Below, piece after piece: positions 49,153 to 60,561 of a stretch of DNA of 64,000 bases. Source of the stretch: Purpureocillium takamizusanense. Lineage: Eukaryota; Ascomycota; Sordariomycetes; Hypocreales; Ophiocordycipitaceae. A program made the position numbers and the translations under genes. The notes below the pieces were generated by a model. That model searched no databases, was not told the origin of the DNA, and was given only the letters and a program-made list of their open reading frames with translations. Location: NCBI RefSeq assembly GCF_022605165.1, contig NC_063075.1:1984001-2048000 (forward strand), in the 5' to 3' direction. Numbering within the stretch: the stretch's first letter is position 1; the number at the start of each line of letters is the position of its first letter.

Positions 49153-50051
49153 TCACGGCCCTTTGCGGCCAGGTTTGCAAATTTTCTCGGCCGGTACGCT
49201 CGCTGAGACCCGGTCGTACTGTACTGTTGTGCTACGTGCCTGTTCCAAGTTTCCGGCCTTTTTCTTCTTCTTCGTTTTCAGGGCCATGCTGTCCTCTGCG
49301 GTCAGAGCTTGCATGAACCCGTCAGACAGGGCGTTGGCGTACCGCATCGTAGTCGTATCCTTCTCGGGCCAGATACCCACGCCACCGAGATATTCCGCAA
49401 TATGCGCCAGGTTGTACAAGCCTATCCACAACGGCAGGATAGTCTGGGAAACGCCGGTACTGCTGCGCGTGGAAGTCAAGCGACCAGATATTGTCATGAT
49501 GGGGTGGGGGTTTCGCGACAGGATGGCTTCACGGTAACGCTTTTACGCCGCCGTTATGGACGGACAGAATGATAATTGCCAGTGTGCGACGGATAAGTCG
49601 GTTCACATACAGCCAGCTCTCTCGATTCGCAGTCGTCTGCTTTTCTATAAGCTCATGATGAGTCGGCTCGCGCGCTGCATCATCGCCGCGCTCCGACCCG
49701 CTTGTACCTTCCAGAACACTTTTGACTGTTGGTGAGTTTGAGCACAGTCGCCAGAGCCCTTGCCATCCCTCGCGCTATGCGCTCGTCACATTCGACCGCG
49801 CTTTTGAGGTTGCCCCAGCGCCGCCGGCATATTCTTCGAACACGTGGCGTGGCGAGGTCCTTGATTTGCTTCTCGGGCGGCGCGAGGTCGGGGACGATAG
49901 GCCAGACACTTTGACGGAATGGACTCGAGGGGAGTGCGCAGTCTCGGGGAAATGCCGTGGACATTCCAGGAAACTTCGGTCGACTGCATGTCCACAGGCG
50001 CCTGAGAATCCCAGAGTACCTTACTTGGCAGAACTCTGCGCTTCGTGTCAA
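49153..50051 (-). pseudogene. Decayed UDP-glycosyltransferase (GT1/UGT type)
   Basis: Pieces of a UGT are readable on the minus strand in three different frames. From 50051: PIVPDLAPPEKQIKDLAT and GNLKSAVECDERIARGMARALATVLKLTNSQ, the latter replacing the usual 'linker, LGS, active-site domain start' of UGTs. Near 49630: SRRLRIER, bordered by stops. Near 49545: VHNGG in place of the sugar-donor-binding HGG motif. From about 49440: GVSQTILPLWIGLYNLAHIAEYLGGVGIW, the conserved C-terminal donor-site region. At least three frame changes and several stop codons interrupt it, and short insertions are visible. Minus-strand frames up to about 50,700 (ARSAIPIPRLIQRHGILEPDF) may be its N-terminal half. 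Base composition is not AT-rich, so decay here is not simply RIP. Non-functional in this form. Confidence 0.65.
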
Positions 50052-51117
50052 CAGCGGGCGAAAGATGGCACCGGAGATGAGACGCAGCTAGAGGCATAAC
50101 ATTTGCCACAACCTGCCGTCGCCGCGGACGCTGGCACGAGAATTGGGAGGCCGGGATGCGTTCCTCCAATTGCGTTTCCGTAGACTGAACGAGAGTGCAC
50201 AACTCACGTCGAGTACTTGCAGAACGGCGCTCCCAAGGCATGCGTCCCTGACAGTGTAATCGCCGGCGCATTGGACGATACTATGTACTACTGCTCGCGT
50301 CTCGTCCGAGTACACTTATGTGAGGCATGCATGGTAGGTGGTAAAATGCTGCCTAAGACTATGATGGCGGATCATTACGCTCAATCGGCTTCTTCATCTG
50401 GCAATGGGACCCCAGAGCCCCGTTCGCATTCCGCGGCGAAGTGAGTAGCTCGGGATCTTGCGCAAGATCTTGATCCCAGTCATACCTGGCCATACTTGGC
50501 GTCGTGATAAACTCAGTGGCATCGCCCCAGATCCGCATAGCTGCGTCGGTAAAGTCAGGCTCGAGGATTCCGTGCCGTTGTATTAGTCTCGGTATTGGTA
50601 TCGCACTCCTAGCCTTTGCCCACGTCGGAGACGCGCTGTACCTCGCCGTGGCGGGCAAGAGAAGCGCATACATGTAGTGAACGTCCATTGAGGAAGCTCC
50701 TGGAGCAGAGTGAGACTCGTCGAGACATGCACGATGTATACTCTGTGGCGCAATCGGTCAGGAACAACACGTGTTCTTGCGTGCAATAGTTGTGTACCGG
50801 GAGACGCCCGACTTGGTGAGGGCGGCTCAAGTTCTGTCAGAACGGCAACAAGTCCTATAACCCTGCTGCAGAATACAACACCGTTGTGGTCGGCACCTGG
50901 TCTGGAAACGTTCAAGATTACAAGGTGAAACCAAACAGACCTAATCTATGTTTCTTGGCATAGGCAACCATTATGAAGCGGCCTAGCAGCAGGATCAGAC
51001 CCGAGCAGGCTCAGCCCTATGTCAATGTTCTATTGCACTCTATCACCGGCAGAAGCCGAAGAAGAGGCTTTGCCTTAGGGCTTAATAATGACAGCTGCAC
51101 GATGCATAGTGTATCTA
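50052..51117. other. Flank with possible N-terminal UGT remnants
   Basis: About 1 kb between the recognisable UGT relic and the AT-rich block. Minus-strand frames at 50359-50688 and 50088-50315 look partly protein-like but cannot be joined. GC content falls after about 50,950. Confidence 0.4.
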
Positions 51118-53867
51118 TCAACTAAGTAAAGCAAAAAATAACCCCCTTACTTTACTTAATTAATAGTAACCCATTACTTTACTTAGTTTACTTAATCGTA
51201 AGGCCTTACTTTACTTAGTTAGTCGGTATTGCTTAACTTTTACTATAGCATTCTAAATTTAATATCCTATATATTAATAGATATTACTTACCTAACTATA
51301 TAAATATACCCGATCGAAGTAAATACTTTTAGTATTTAATAATTACTACTATATTTAAATTAAGGTAATTACGCTTATCTATAATAATATTTTTCGTCTT
51401 AGAAAAAATATATTTATATTTAATATTTATCGCTAAGTAATTAAATAAGTTAAAGGCTATTTTAGATAAGATTAAGTAATTTAATATATAATATACTTAT
51501 TATTTTAAAGGGTCCTTAACTTTTAGATTAGCTTTTATAATCTTAGCTATAAACTTATTAAGCTTAAATATAAATTTAGCCTATTTCTTTTTATATATAT
51601 TTAATATAATAACTATAATAAGCCTTTAACGATACTTATAAGTTTATTAAAGTAAATTAAGGGGTCTTATATTATTAGCTACTTTATTACCGTTTTCTTC
51701 CTTTTATATCTATTATAGTCTCTCTATTATATCCTTATCTATAGCTACTTCCTTATACTTTATATACGTCTCTTATATAACTCTCTTTACTTTATTAACT
51801 TATTACTTATTATAGCTTTATTTAAGTTTAAAGTATATAAATTTATTTACCGGATATAGCGCTATTATATATTAATATATAGGTATAGTATCTATAAGAC
51901 TAAAATATTCTTTAAGTTTAATATATATAGCGTTAATAATATAGGAATAATAAGTAAATATTATATTAAGGTAGTTATTAATAAACTTTCCTACTTTTTA
52001 TAGCTTCTTAAAGAGGATATTAAGTAACTTAATTATTTTATAAAGGGAACTATAAGATCTTTTTAGGCTAGCCTTATTTACTTAACCTTTTATATACTTT
52101 ATTAACTCTTTAAAGGGCTTTAAAATAATAAGGAAGTAGTTTAGGTTAATTTAATCTTAAAGAGTAAGGATATCTTATAAGATATTATATCCTTTATTAA
52201 TATAATTATAATTAAAAAAAAAGAGATTAATAATATAATAGAGTTTTAAAGCTCTTTTAATTATTATATAAGTAAAGTTCTAATAAATCTTATTATCGAT
52301 TAAGACTCTAATATAGAGTTAATTAATACTACCCTTATTATATACTTATAAAATATACCGCTTTAATTACTTTCGTTATTAATCTATTTAGTTAATCTAT
52401 ATATAGAAATTATAAAGCTTACTAATAAAACTTTACTTCCTCTATATCTTAAATCACTTATTATTAAATACCTTATAGAGCTATCTCTTTAGCTTATTAA
52501 TACCCTTTTTAAAAAAAAGCGCTTTAACGATTAAATTTAATATATATCTAATATATTAAAGATAACTTTAATAATCGATAATAAAGTACCTTTTCGCTAA
52601 CTTATAAATATATATATTATTATTACTTATATTATCTATTATAAAGAAGCTAATAGTAATAGCTATATTATAATATTCGATAATTATTAATAAGACTTTT
52701 ATAATATTCTTATTAAAGTATAGGCCCTTTAGTAATAAAAGGTCTAAAAGAGCTATTTAGAGATTATAGTTTTTATCTAAGAAGTAAATAATAATAGTTA
52801 AGTAATTAGTCCCTTCTTTAAATATTTATATATTAGCTAAGAGATAAATCTTATTATTAACGTAATAAAGCTATTCCTTTAATTAAATATACCTTTTAAT
52901 ATTATTAAATTACTTCTCTTTAATTTAGCTATTAAGCGTTAATAAGCTCTTAGGTATAATCTTATCGCTATCCTTTAGATATATCGCGAAAATATTATAT
53001 ATATAGTAATAAATTACTTAGCGAAAGCTAAGATTAAGATTAATTACTTAATCCGCGAAATTAATTCTAAATTAAAGGTCGTTAAATACTATATATTAGC
53101 CCTTAAGATATAATACCGGCTTTATAACCCCTTAAGCTATATTAAAAGGGTTAGACTTTATTACTTTATAGCTAAATTTTTTTAATTTATAATAATACTT
53201 TAAGTAATAAATAATATTAATTATACTCTTACTAATAAATAATATAGTCTTATAATAGCCGCTATAATAATAATACTTATAAAGCTAATATTTATTATCC
53301 CTATCTATAATAAATTATATATTATACTTATAGATTATTAATAATTAAGCCTTTAAGTTAATAATATACTTATAAGGCTAACGATATTAAATAAATAGTA
53401 TAGGCTTCTTATTATAGCGAATTTTCTCTTACTCTATAAGGAAAGTATATTAAAATACCTTTAATAAGTCTCGGTCGTAAGAAATAAGCTTAATAATAGG
53501 TATATCGATAGGTAAATTAATTAAGGTCGAAATACGGTTCGGGAAGCTTAATTAAGTAAAGTCGGTCGGCTTAAAGGAGGTCTTAAAGGGTATAGCTTAT
53601 CTATAGCTACTATTAAGCCGAAAGAATAAAGGTAAAGGTATAGTTAATTTAGGAGATAGCTAACGCTAGATATTATAGGACCTTAATGAAAGTTCGTCTA
53701 TCGATACTTAACTAAAAAAGGGGTTATAGTAAATTAGTCGAGTAACTTAAAGTTAACCCGAGTAAGATAAATCTACTTACCTTTAGTTAGTCGGAGGATA
53801 GCTTACTCGTAGTTACTCGTTACGTAATTAACCAATCTCAAGCAATTAAGTAAGGTAACTTAGTTAA
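51118..53867. mobile_element. AT-rich, heavily RIP-mutated block, probable relic transposon
   Basis: About 2.75 kb made almost only of A and T, with very many TA dinucleotides (TATAA, TTATTA, TTAATA) and almost no CA or TG, the expected end state of RIP C-to-T mutation on both strands. Its edges are abrupt: GC-rich DNA stops near 51,118 and resumes at 53,868 inside the NLR coding sequence. The ends read TCAACTAAGTAA (51118) and TAACTTAGTTAA (to 53867), which are imperfect inverted repeats (10 of 12 positions), followed inward by related CTTACTTTACTTAATTAA-type words. This suggests terminal inverted repeats of a DNA transposon, although similar words also recur internally. No reading frame survives, so the element class cannot be named. 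Confidence 0.7.
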
Positions 53868-56066
53868 TGGACACCCTGCCCCCGGCAATCCAGCCAACGC
53901 GGCCAGTTCAAGCATGTGAAGTGGACGATACGCAAGAGTAGCCGCCGAAAGCACGAGCCGACAGAATTCTGGGTCTCTCCTTTTCAGCTGCTGAATCTGC
54001 TTTATCATTCGTCCGTATAGCTCTTCCAAGCCCGACGGCATCTCCCTGAGCACGTCTAGCACGTCCCAGCTTGCGACCTTCTGAAGCTCCTGAATGACGA
54101 GGGCCACCCAGAGAAATGTGCCGTCGGCCTTCCGCCGCAGTACCTCTGCTACTTTATGTCGAAGTTCGTCATCATCTTGCAGTGACACGAGCCGGGACAC
54201 CCTCTCGTCTATATACGAACCGACGGCAAGCGATACGTGCTCCGCGTTAGCTTTTAACTCGAGTTCCAGTCTTGTTTGCGAGCCGTCGAGCTTCAGCTGT
54301 TGCTCAATGTCGGGCCTGTTGCGGCTGGAGACAATCCACTTGACGCGAGAAGCAGACGCATTCTGAACGATAAGCTTCAAAAGCTGCTGCAGGCCAGTCT
54401 CACACTCGTCGAGTGCGTCGATGACGACGTACGTCCTCGCTAGGCTGGAGTCTTGCAGCATACCTCTGAGGACGTCGGACAGGGCAAAGAACGCGTTGCC
54501 ATCGCTAAAAAGCTTAGGGCCTGAGTGTTCGTATTTCTCTCGCAGATGCGTGGAGAGATGTTGGTTTTGGACGGCGAGGAGGAAGATCAGCCCTCTTAGC
54601 ACCGCAGTCGCGCTGTGAAGGTTCAAGTCCGTGCCTTGCAAGAAGAAATACGAGAGGGCGGCTGGTCGTGAAGTCGATAGTTCTGTCTGCTTAGTCTGGA
54701 CCGGCAGTCGCTCCAATTCCTCAACAATGCCCATCAGAAGCATGGTCTTTCCTTTGCCCGGGTCGCCTTTGATCCAGAGCAGCCGGCTCTGGTCGTCGTT
54801 TCGCCACCGTCGGAAGTCGGGGTGGTCGAGGATCCATTTGTACGAGCCCCCTAGCAGGCCGCCCTTGGTGTCTTTGATTCGCTCTTTGTCATAGCGGGGA
54901 TCGGTCAATCGTAGATCCTTCAAACAACTGTCGTCCGCCACGACGTTGTTGATCATGATGTCCCTAATGGTCCCGCTGTTGGCTCCTACTTGAACAACCT
55001 GACTGTGATTGCCCCCTTGAAGCCCTGGACAAAGTGTTAGTACGGATTACTTGGGTCAATCTAAGACATCGGAAATACCAGACAAGATGATGTCGCCGAT
55101 CCTCTTCTCCGCCTCAACTCTATGTGGAAGAATATGGCAGAGAAGGTCTTTCGCGTACGCAGCTGCCGTCATTGCCGCATATCCTTGCCACTCCTTGTTC
55201 TTATGCGAGTCCGAGTAGTCGCATATACCGCGGACAACCAGGCACGGAAAGTGATTCATCAGTCCTGCCGCTTCCATCTCGAAACATAAGACGTCCTTGT
55301 CGACTGCTAACTTGTCCCGAACAGTTGCGTCCTTCATCAAAGTATTTGCAGAGGCGATCAGCCCGTAGTGAATTACCGGGCTACCTTCATCGTCGCCACG
55401 CTCAGGTCGGGCTACCAAATGTCCCGGATCATTGCCGCACACGTCATTGCACGTTTCAGATGAGTTCTGCTGGTGGAGGTACGTAGACTGATATAGCCTG
55501 TCGCTGGTGCAGTCCGGTCGATCGTATTTCTTTCGCTGTTTAATGTTCTCTAAGGCTGCATCGACTTTGGCGTACAGTTGATGACCGGTTCTGTCATAGG
55601 TAGCATCCAGCGCGCTCACCGCTGTCAAAATCGATGGTGGCGCTTGGTTCAAGTGACCCGTTGTCACAAAGTCCTGATTCTGGATTGTTTTGCCGTAGTC
55701 GTACTGAAAGACTCCGCCTTTCTCGCCGGAACGGCTCCCAACCACGATGTCGCCGAGACGTATGTCGTGCTTGGGGCTGGGGGCTCCGCCACCAATGCCA
55801 ACCATGAGACCGACACGCACGTTAGGGAAACTGTGCACCATGTCGCTTGCAACGGTGGCCGCTGCGGTCGTGCCGTACTCCGACTTTGGCAGGACAGCAA
55901 TCACGACATTGTGACCCCCAATCTTTCCAAGCACGTAGCTGTTGTTGTCATTTTGGGGTAAATTGTCGGGTCGTCCGTGTTCTTCTTCGAGAAAGGCTTG
56001 AGCAGCGACGAACTCCGTGGTGATGGCGCAAATCCAGCCAACGGTGTAATCTCGGGGGTTGGGCAT
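53838..56066 (-). CDS. Fungal NLR: nucleoside phosphorylase-NACHT protein, 3'-truncated
   Basis: Two exons, 56066-55079 and 55024-53838, encode 724 residues. The 54-nt intron (gtattt...ccag) splits a Gly codon. Residues 5-325 form a PNP_UDP nucleoside-phosphorylase-like domain ([35 protein letters not shown] in parts, the FEMEAAG motif at 262-268, [12 protein letters not shown]). A linker with GANSGTI leads to a NACHT NTPase: Walker A GDPGKGKT at 416-423, Walker [10 protein letters not shown] at 529-537 and a sensor-like SSRNRPDIE. This is the layout of fungal NOD-like receptors, which act in allorecognition and innate defence and normally end in ankyrin, TPR or WD repeats. Here the winged-helix region breaks off ([16 protein letters not shown]) at the edge of the AT-rich block, which supplies the last 13 or so codons and the stop. 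The C-terminal sensor is absent, so it is truncated but open. Confidence 0.88.
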
Positions 56067-56745
56067 GATCGTGATCTTCGTGGTCGTAGCGGAAGTACGA
56101 TGCAAGTTGCGGCGGACCGGGAGGACCTGAAGTCTGTGGATATGCCGAGCGGACGACAAGGGTGGTAATGGGAAGCTCAAGAGCGGTCTCAGGTGACGAT
56201 GGCGATGGCAGGCGTGCCCAGGTTGCGCAGCCTTACGGTTGAGGAGGGACAGCAATGATCACTCTTGGATGCAACAGTGAGATTTCATGGGTATGAATTC
56301 TGCGAGGGGAATGCGCCTAATTATTCGGTGAGGTGTGGGGATCAGATTAGCCGCCACTGCAACGACCGCTCCCAAGTAAAATGAACGCCATTGGGTCGCT
56401 CTACACACAACATAATTCAGCTGGGAAGCAGCGCGGCTCCAGAGTCAACTGGATTGGTCGAGCGGCCACAACATGCAAATGTCCATCCGAGTTGCTTGGT
56501 CCCTTGCCTCTGACCGCAAGGTTGAGAGCATTGTGTGTAGCGGGGGCACCCCGCAGCAGAGTATCCGTGCCATGTTCCGGCAGGGTCAGGATTTCTTGAC
56601 TCCACGCATTCCCGTCCGTTCCACGAACCTAACCACAATTATTAAATCGCACAGTATCTTGATCTATCACTCACGCTGCTCTCCGCGTCTTCCACGCGTA
56701 ATCTGAAATGCCACTTAGAGGGTCCATCCATACAGTACAACGCCA
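56067..56745. other. Upstream region of the NLR gene
   Basis: About 0.7 kb that should contain the NLR promoter. The frame 5' of the chosen ATG stays open to 56255 but is Arg/His/Leu-rich and not domain-like. No other feature is supported. Confidence 0.4.
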
Positions 56746-57687
56746 ATGCCCGCTTTTGATCCCCGTGACGAGGTCTGCCTCGGAGTTGCTGTTGACCACC
56801 GGATTTTACGGCTCTTCAATACGGTGCACCCTCCGGGACAAGCACAGCCGGCACACCTGGCACGCATGTTGGACCTCTTCAGGATTATGGGCGCGAACTG
56901 AAGTGTTCCGAAGCCGAAGTGAAGTTCACGAGCGAACTCGCTAGGCCGTCCACAATGGGTGGCATCGTCGTGGTCCTTCGGCAGCCCCGTGACGACCATC
57001 CCTTCCACGAGGGTATCGACGCAGTAATCGACGACTGCGCCAGGCTCCGGGCTCTCGATGACGTTTTCCGCAATGATTCCCGCGGGTCGATTGACATCCG
57101 CAAGCACGTCTCGATCATCGACCTTCTACCCTTCACCGGTACTGGCGCGGGAGAGCAAGATGGGCCATGACGAGCTTGTGCGGGCGTTCCAGGCCAGTAC
57201 TGAGGCCGTTTGCGGCAAGAAGCCCGATATTGTACTATGCGCTGGGCGGTTTTACAATAAGTACGAACAACAGAAGGGCCAGACCAGGAATCTTGAGAGC
57301 CTTGGAGTTGGCTTCGTGTACCCTATCCCTAAGGCGGATCTGCATGGCGACACGGCAGGCATCATCCAAGCGTATGTCGTGGCTATCTTGTGGACGTGGA
57401 AAGTGCCGTGCCCTGTATTGGACCTGGAAGAACCTCGGTTTGTCCTGGTACCACGTGTCGCGACCGTGGTTCGTACGCACCTCCCCGCCGACGTCGCTGT
57501 TGAACGTGACCATAATGTACCGGCCGATCGTTTATTCCGGGCTGTTATCGAACTGCGTAGCGAAGGCAATGATTGCATGCTTGCATGCCTGAGGAATCCC
57601 TTCGGCGCATGGCTCTATGATCCGACTTCGAAAGTCGTGCCTTCCCCTTGTCATCTTTGCTTAACGGCTTCTTGGGAGTTCGGCTAA
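56746..57687 (+). pseudogene. Frame-broken gene of unknown function
   Basis: Three consecutive plus-strand frames look protein-like but do not connect. They are 56746-56901 (MPAFDPRDEVCLGVAVDHRI), about 56875-57170 (DYGRELKCSEAEVKFTSELA, HEGIDAVIDDCARLRALDDVFRND, IRKHVSIIDLLPF) and about 57140-57687 (MGHDELVRAFQASTEAVCGK, KPDIVLCAGRFYNKYEQQ, LGVGFVYPIPKADLHGDTA). The second and third must join within about 25 nt near 57,140-57,165, too short for an intron, so a single-base frameshift is the simplest reading. I have an impression of similarity to uncharacterised fungal proteins with a 'DLLPF ... PDIVLCAGR' pattern, but no function is known. It could be a real frameshift, an assembly error, or decay like that of its neighbours. 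Confidence 0.5.
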
Positions 57688-57694
57688 GAGTGAA

Positions 57695-59156
57695 ATTTCG
57701 ATAGACCCTTAGCCCAAATCTAGGATATATTGCTTAAACTAGGGCTAGTAAAATGAAGCCGACTAGTCTTTTAAGTACTCGAGAAAGGCGGATATTCGGT
57801 AAATACCTAACGCAGAGTTAGTTCGCCCGATAGGCTTATATAGCCATAGAATCTTTAGATCATAGATTAGCTACGTATATGCAATCTACATTGCGGGCAA
57901 TTACCTACCGTTCTCAACGACGGCTTACCCTATAGATCAACTATCTCGGGTGAAGTTACAACGTAGTACCACTCATGGCCCTGGGAGTATATGCTATATA
58001 GAGCGCCTAGTTTCCGCAAGGACGTTTCAACATATTACATAGTATCCTCGCTCTCGATAAACACCCCTTAAGTCGAGCCTGATATTATTTCGGCAGCGCG
58101 GTTACGTATTATCTTCTATAAGAACGATCGCAATATTTTCCAGTGGCCCGCTTGCTACATAGCCATCTATAGCACGGCACTATCAAAATCATTGCCGGAT
58201 CGTTTTATCTCTAGGCTAACGGTGGTTAGATAACCGCGCAGAGCCGTATACGAAGTATAGTTTATGCTCGTCTCCGGGAAATTTTATCGAAGGGCGTCTA
58301 TCTTCTCGGCATAGTATAGCTCGGTCGAAGGATTAATATAAATGCAAAGGTCAATTCGCCTATCTAGTGCTACTACGGGTAGATACTGGCGAATAATAGG
58401 TGCGGTTATGCTATAGTTCGATGAATGATTAGCCTAAGTTTAAAGAGAGCATATAGGATTAGCATACTAAAGGGTGAAGTCGATAAGCTATGGCTATTCA
58501 ACGTAGTTCGGTCTCCAGAAAACTTTCTTCAGTAAAGCAGTATAAACTTCGGCGTTCTAAACTAGCTCGTCGTAATCCATCTCAAAACAGCGTTAGGCGT
58601 CCAATTCAATTTCCCGAACATCCTCGGGCATAAGCCTACTACCTTCATGCGCGGAAGCAGCGAAAACGGTCAAATTAAGGTCGAATAACTCTCGGAAAGA
58701 ATCGAAGATTGCCAGACTAGACGTTAGCGACAGTACACTTTTGCACCTTTCAAGCTAACGAATCTTCAAGAGTGCGCCCCTAATTGTTATAGGCAAACCT
58801 AGACTTTGCAGGCTTAGTTACCGCCTAATAATGCCCTCTTCAGCGATATCAAGGGACGATAGCTTACGATAGGACGACGACGCTTAGGAGCTCGACCGGA
58901 GACTCGCCGATGATTTTAACGGCGACGAGGATATAGATCTGGCTAGAGGATTTATTATTGCGGCTCGCGGCGTCTTATCATCATCGTTAGGTCTCCTCCT
59001 CTTTATTAGTGTCGAAGGATCAGCCATATGGCTGCCTTCCGACTCGGGCGTTAAAGGATACGGTCGTTTATATTGTCGAGGGCGATTAGTGTCGCAAGAG
59101 GTGCTATCGTAGCCGCAAGAGGGTATTTCATTCATCCATTTGACGATATCGGTCAT
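57695..59156 (-). pseudogene. RIP-degraded fungal PD-(D/E)XK nuclease-like gene
   Basis: Reading the minus strand from the ATG at 59156 gives a recognisable N-terminus (YPLTPESEGSHMADPSTLIK, then RRRPNDDDKTPRA). After the first stop near 58884, a long line of homologous sequence continues, interrupted by roughly twenty in-frame TAG/TAA codons. Recognisable blocks include the catalytic-Asp region (RRIDLCIYI, about 58334-58361), the E-x-K region (TTVSLEIKRSGNDFDSAVL, EIK at 58203-58211), a '*MAM*QAGHWK' block in which a CAG and a TGG have evidently become TAG, and GHEWYYVVTSPE (about 57960). This order fits the fungal-specific PD-(D/E)XK nuclease-like family often seen in accessory regions. Stops at former Gln and Trp codons are what C-to-T and G-to-A RIP would create. 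It is non-functional. Confidence 0.7.
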
Positions 59157-60561
59157 GGCGTGCACAGCACAAATGGCCAGGTGATGTATAAGTACGTCTT
59201 GGATGCTCAAGTTCCTTAACTTACTGGGGTTTTCCGTGAGCTAAGGCATATGGGTCGCCAAGGCAACGACCAATTAGAGCGCCCCACTATATGCCCCGCA
59301 CAACCAGCGCCTGTGCCACCTCGCGGTCCGGTCGCGCCAAGAAACAAATTCAAAGGCGACCTGAATTGGCTCGGTGCTCCTTCTGCGTCCCCTTCCTTAG
59401 ATATGTGAATTGCTTCGCGCAGCTTCAGCCGCGTTCCGTTACGCTATGTTATGATAAGATCCCTCTCTCAAGTAAGGATCCTACACGGCTAGATATACCA
59501 AGCCAATGAATCTACCGTGAAAGTCGACAAGTAGAGCCGACCGCGGTTTCACTGTCCACTCACAGGCCGCTGAGTGGGATCGACCGCATTTTCGCGTCTA
59601 ATTAGTATCACCGAGCGCTGCCAGCTCGCCCACGGGACGAAATCCACGACCGGCTGGCTTCCCTCATCTCTTAACCCCTAACAGCCCGGCGACAGACGTA
59701 GGGCAATTGCATCGCACTCACGCCTCTAAAATGACGAATAATGATGCGCATTCGGGTAAAAAATGACACATGTAAATATGCTATTCTTTTCCCGGCGTCT
59801 GCATGCCTGTTGCGTCTCACATTGCGCATGGCAAATCTGCCTACAGTACCACGCCGCCCCGAGATTTCGCCAAGTGGCACGTATCTCTATCCCACCCCGA
59901 ATCTCACCACAGACATCCGTCCACGCCAACGGCACGGGCATGCCACCGCGCGCCACGGTCGCGTCTGACGCGGGCCACTGCATAACAAGCGACGCCAGAA
60001 CGGCTGTGCTCGTGATGTGCTTAGGATGAGAAGGCGACTTTCGTGCATCTCAAGCCAACGGCCCGAGCCGACGTCAACAATCACAGGAACGCCGCCAACT
60101 GTCACGCTTGAGACTGGGGCATTAGCACCGAGGGCAAGACAGTAGGTGGCAGGGAGCGGCGGCCAGGGCGGCAGCGACCGAAGCTAGTGGTCGAGGACCC
60201 ACCTCTGATTGCCAGCCTCGAATGTCCACCCCAAAATAGGGCTCGACAACGATGCTCTGCAGTGGTACCGCAAGGCTCTGTAAGACCGTTCAGGAGAGAA
60301 GTAACATGTGTCAGAAGACGAGCAGAAGCATCAGACTAAGTACCAGCTAATTCGCATGGAGTTCGCTGACGTCGTCACTATTAGGCGGCGAGTTAAAATG
60401 GCGAGACAATTGGGCAGCACTGCATTGCCACGTTTGGGCGTCGAGCAGTACCGACCGATTCTGCGGGCCAGCAAGGTCAGAAATGAAGGCACAACTCAAA
60501 ACCTTGCCAAAACCATACCCATAAGTCATTTCCTCTTGCAAAAGGGCATTTCCACACTTCG
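59157..60561. other. Intergenic, nothing firmly supported
   Basis: About 1.4 kb between the nuclease pseudogene and the MYND gene. Short frames at 59671-60105 lack domains. Composition returns to balanced or GC-rich after about 59,280, marking the edge of the RIP-affected interval. Confidence 0.45.

Noticed and set aside
51118..53867. Centromere or mitochondrial insertion as explanation of the AT-rich block
   Set aside because: Too short and sharply bounded for a centromere; no mitochondrial gene, tRNA or long frame is visible; depletion of CA/TG in favour of TA fits RIP better.
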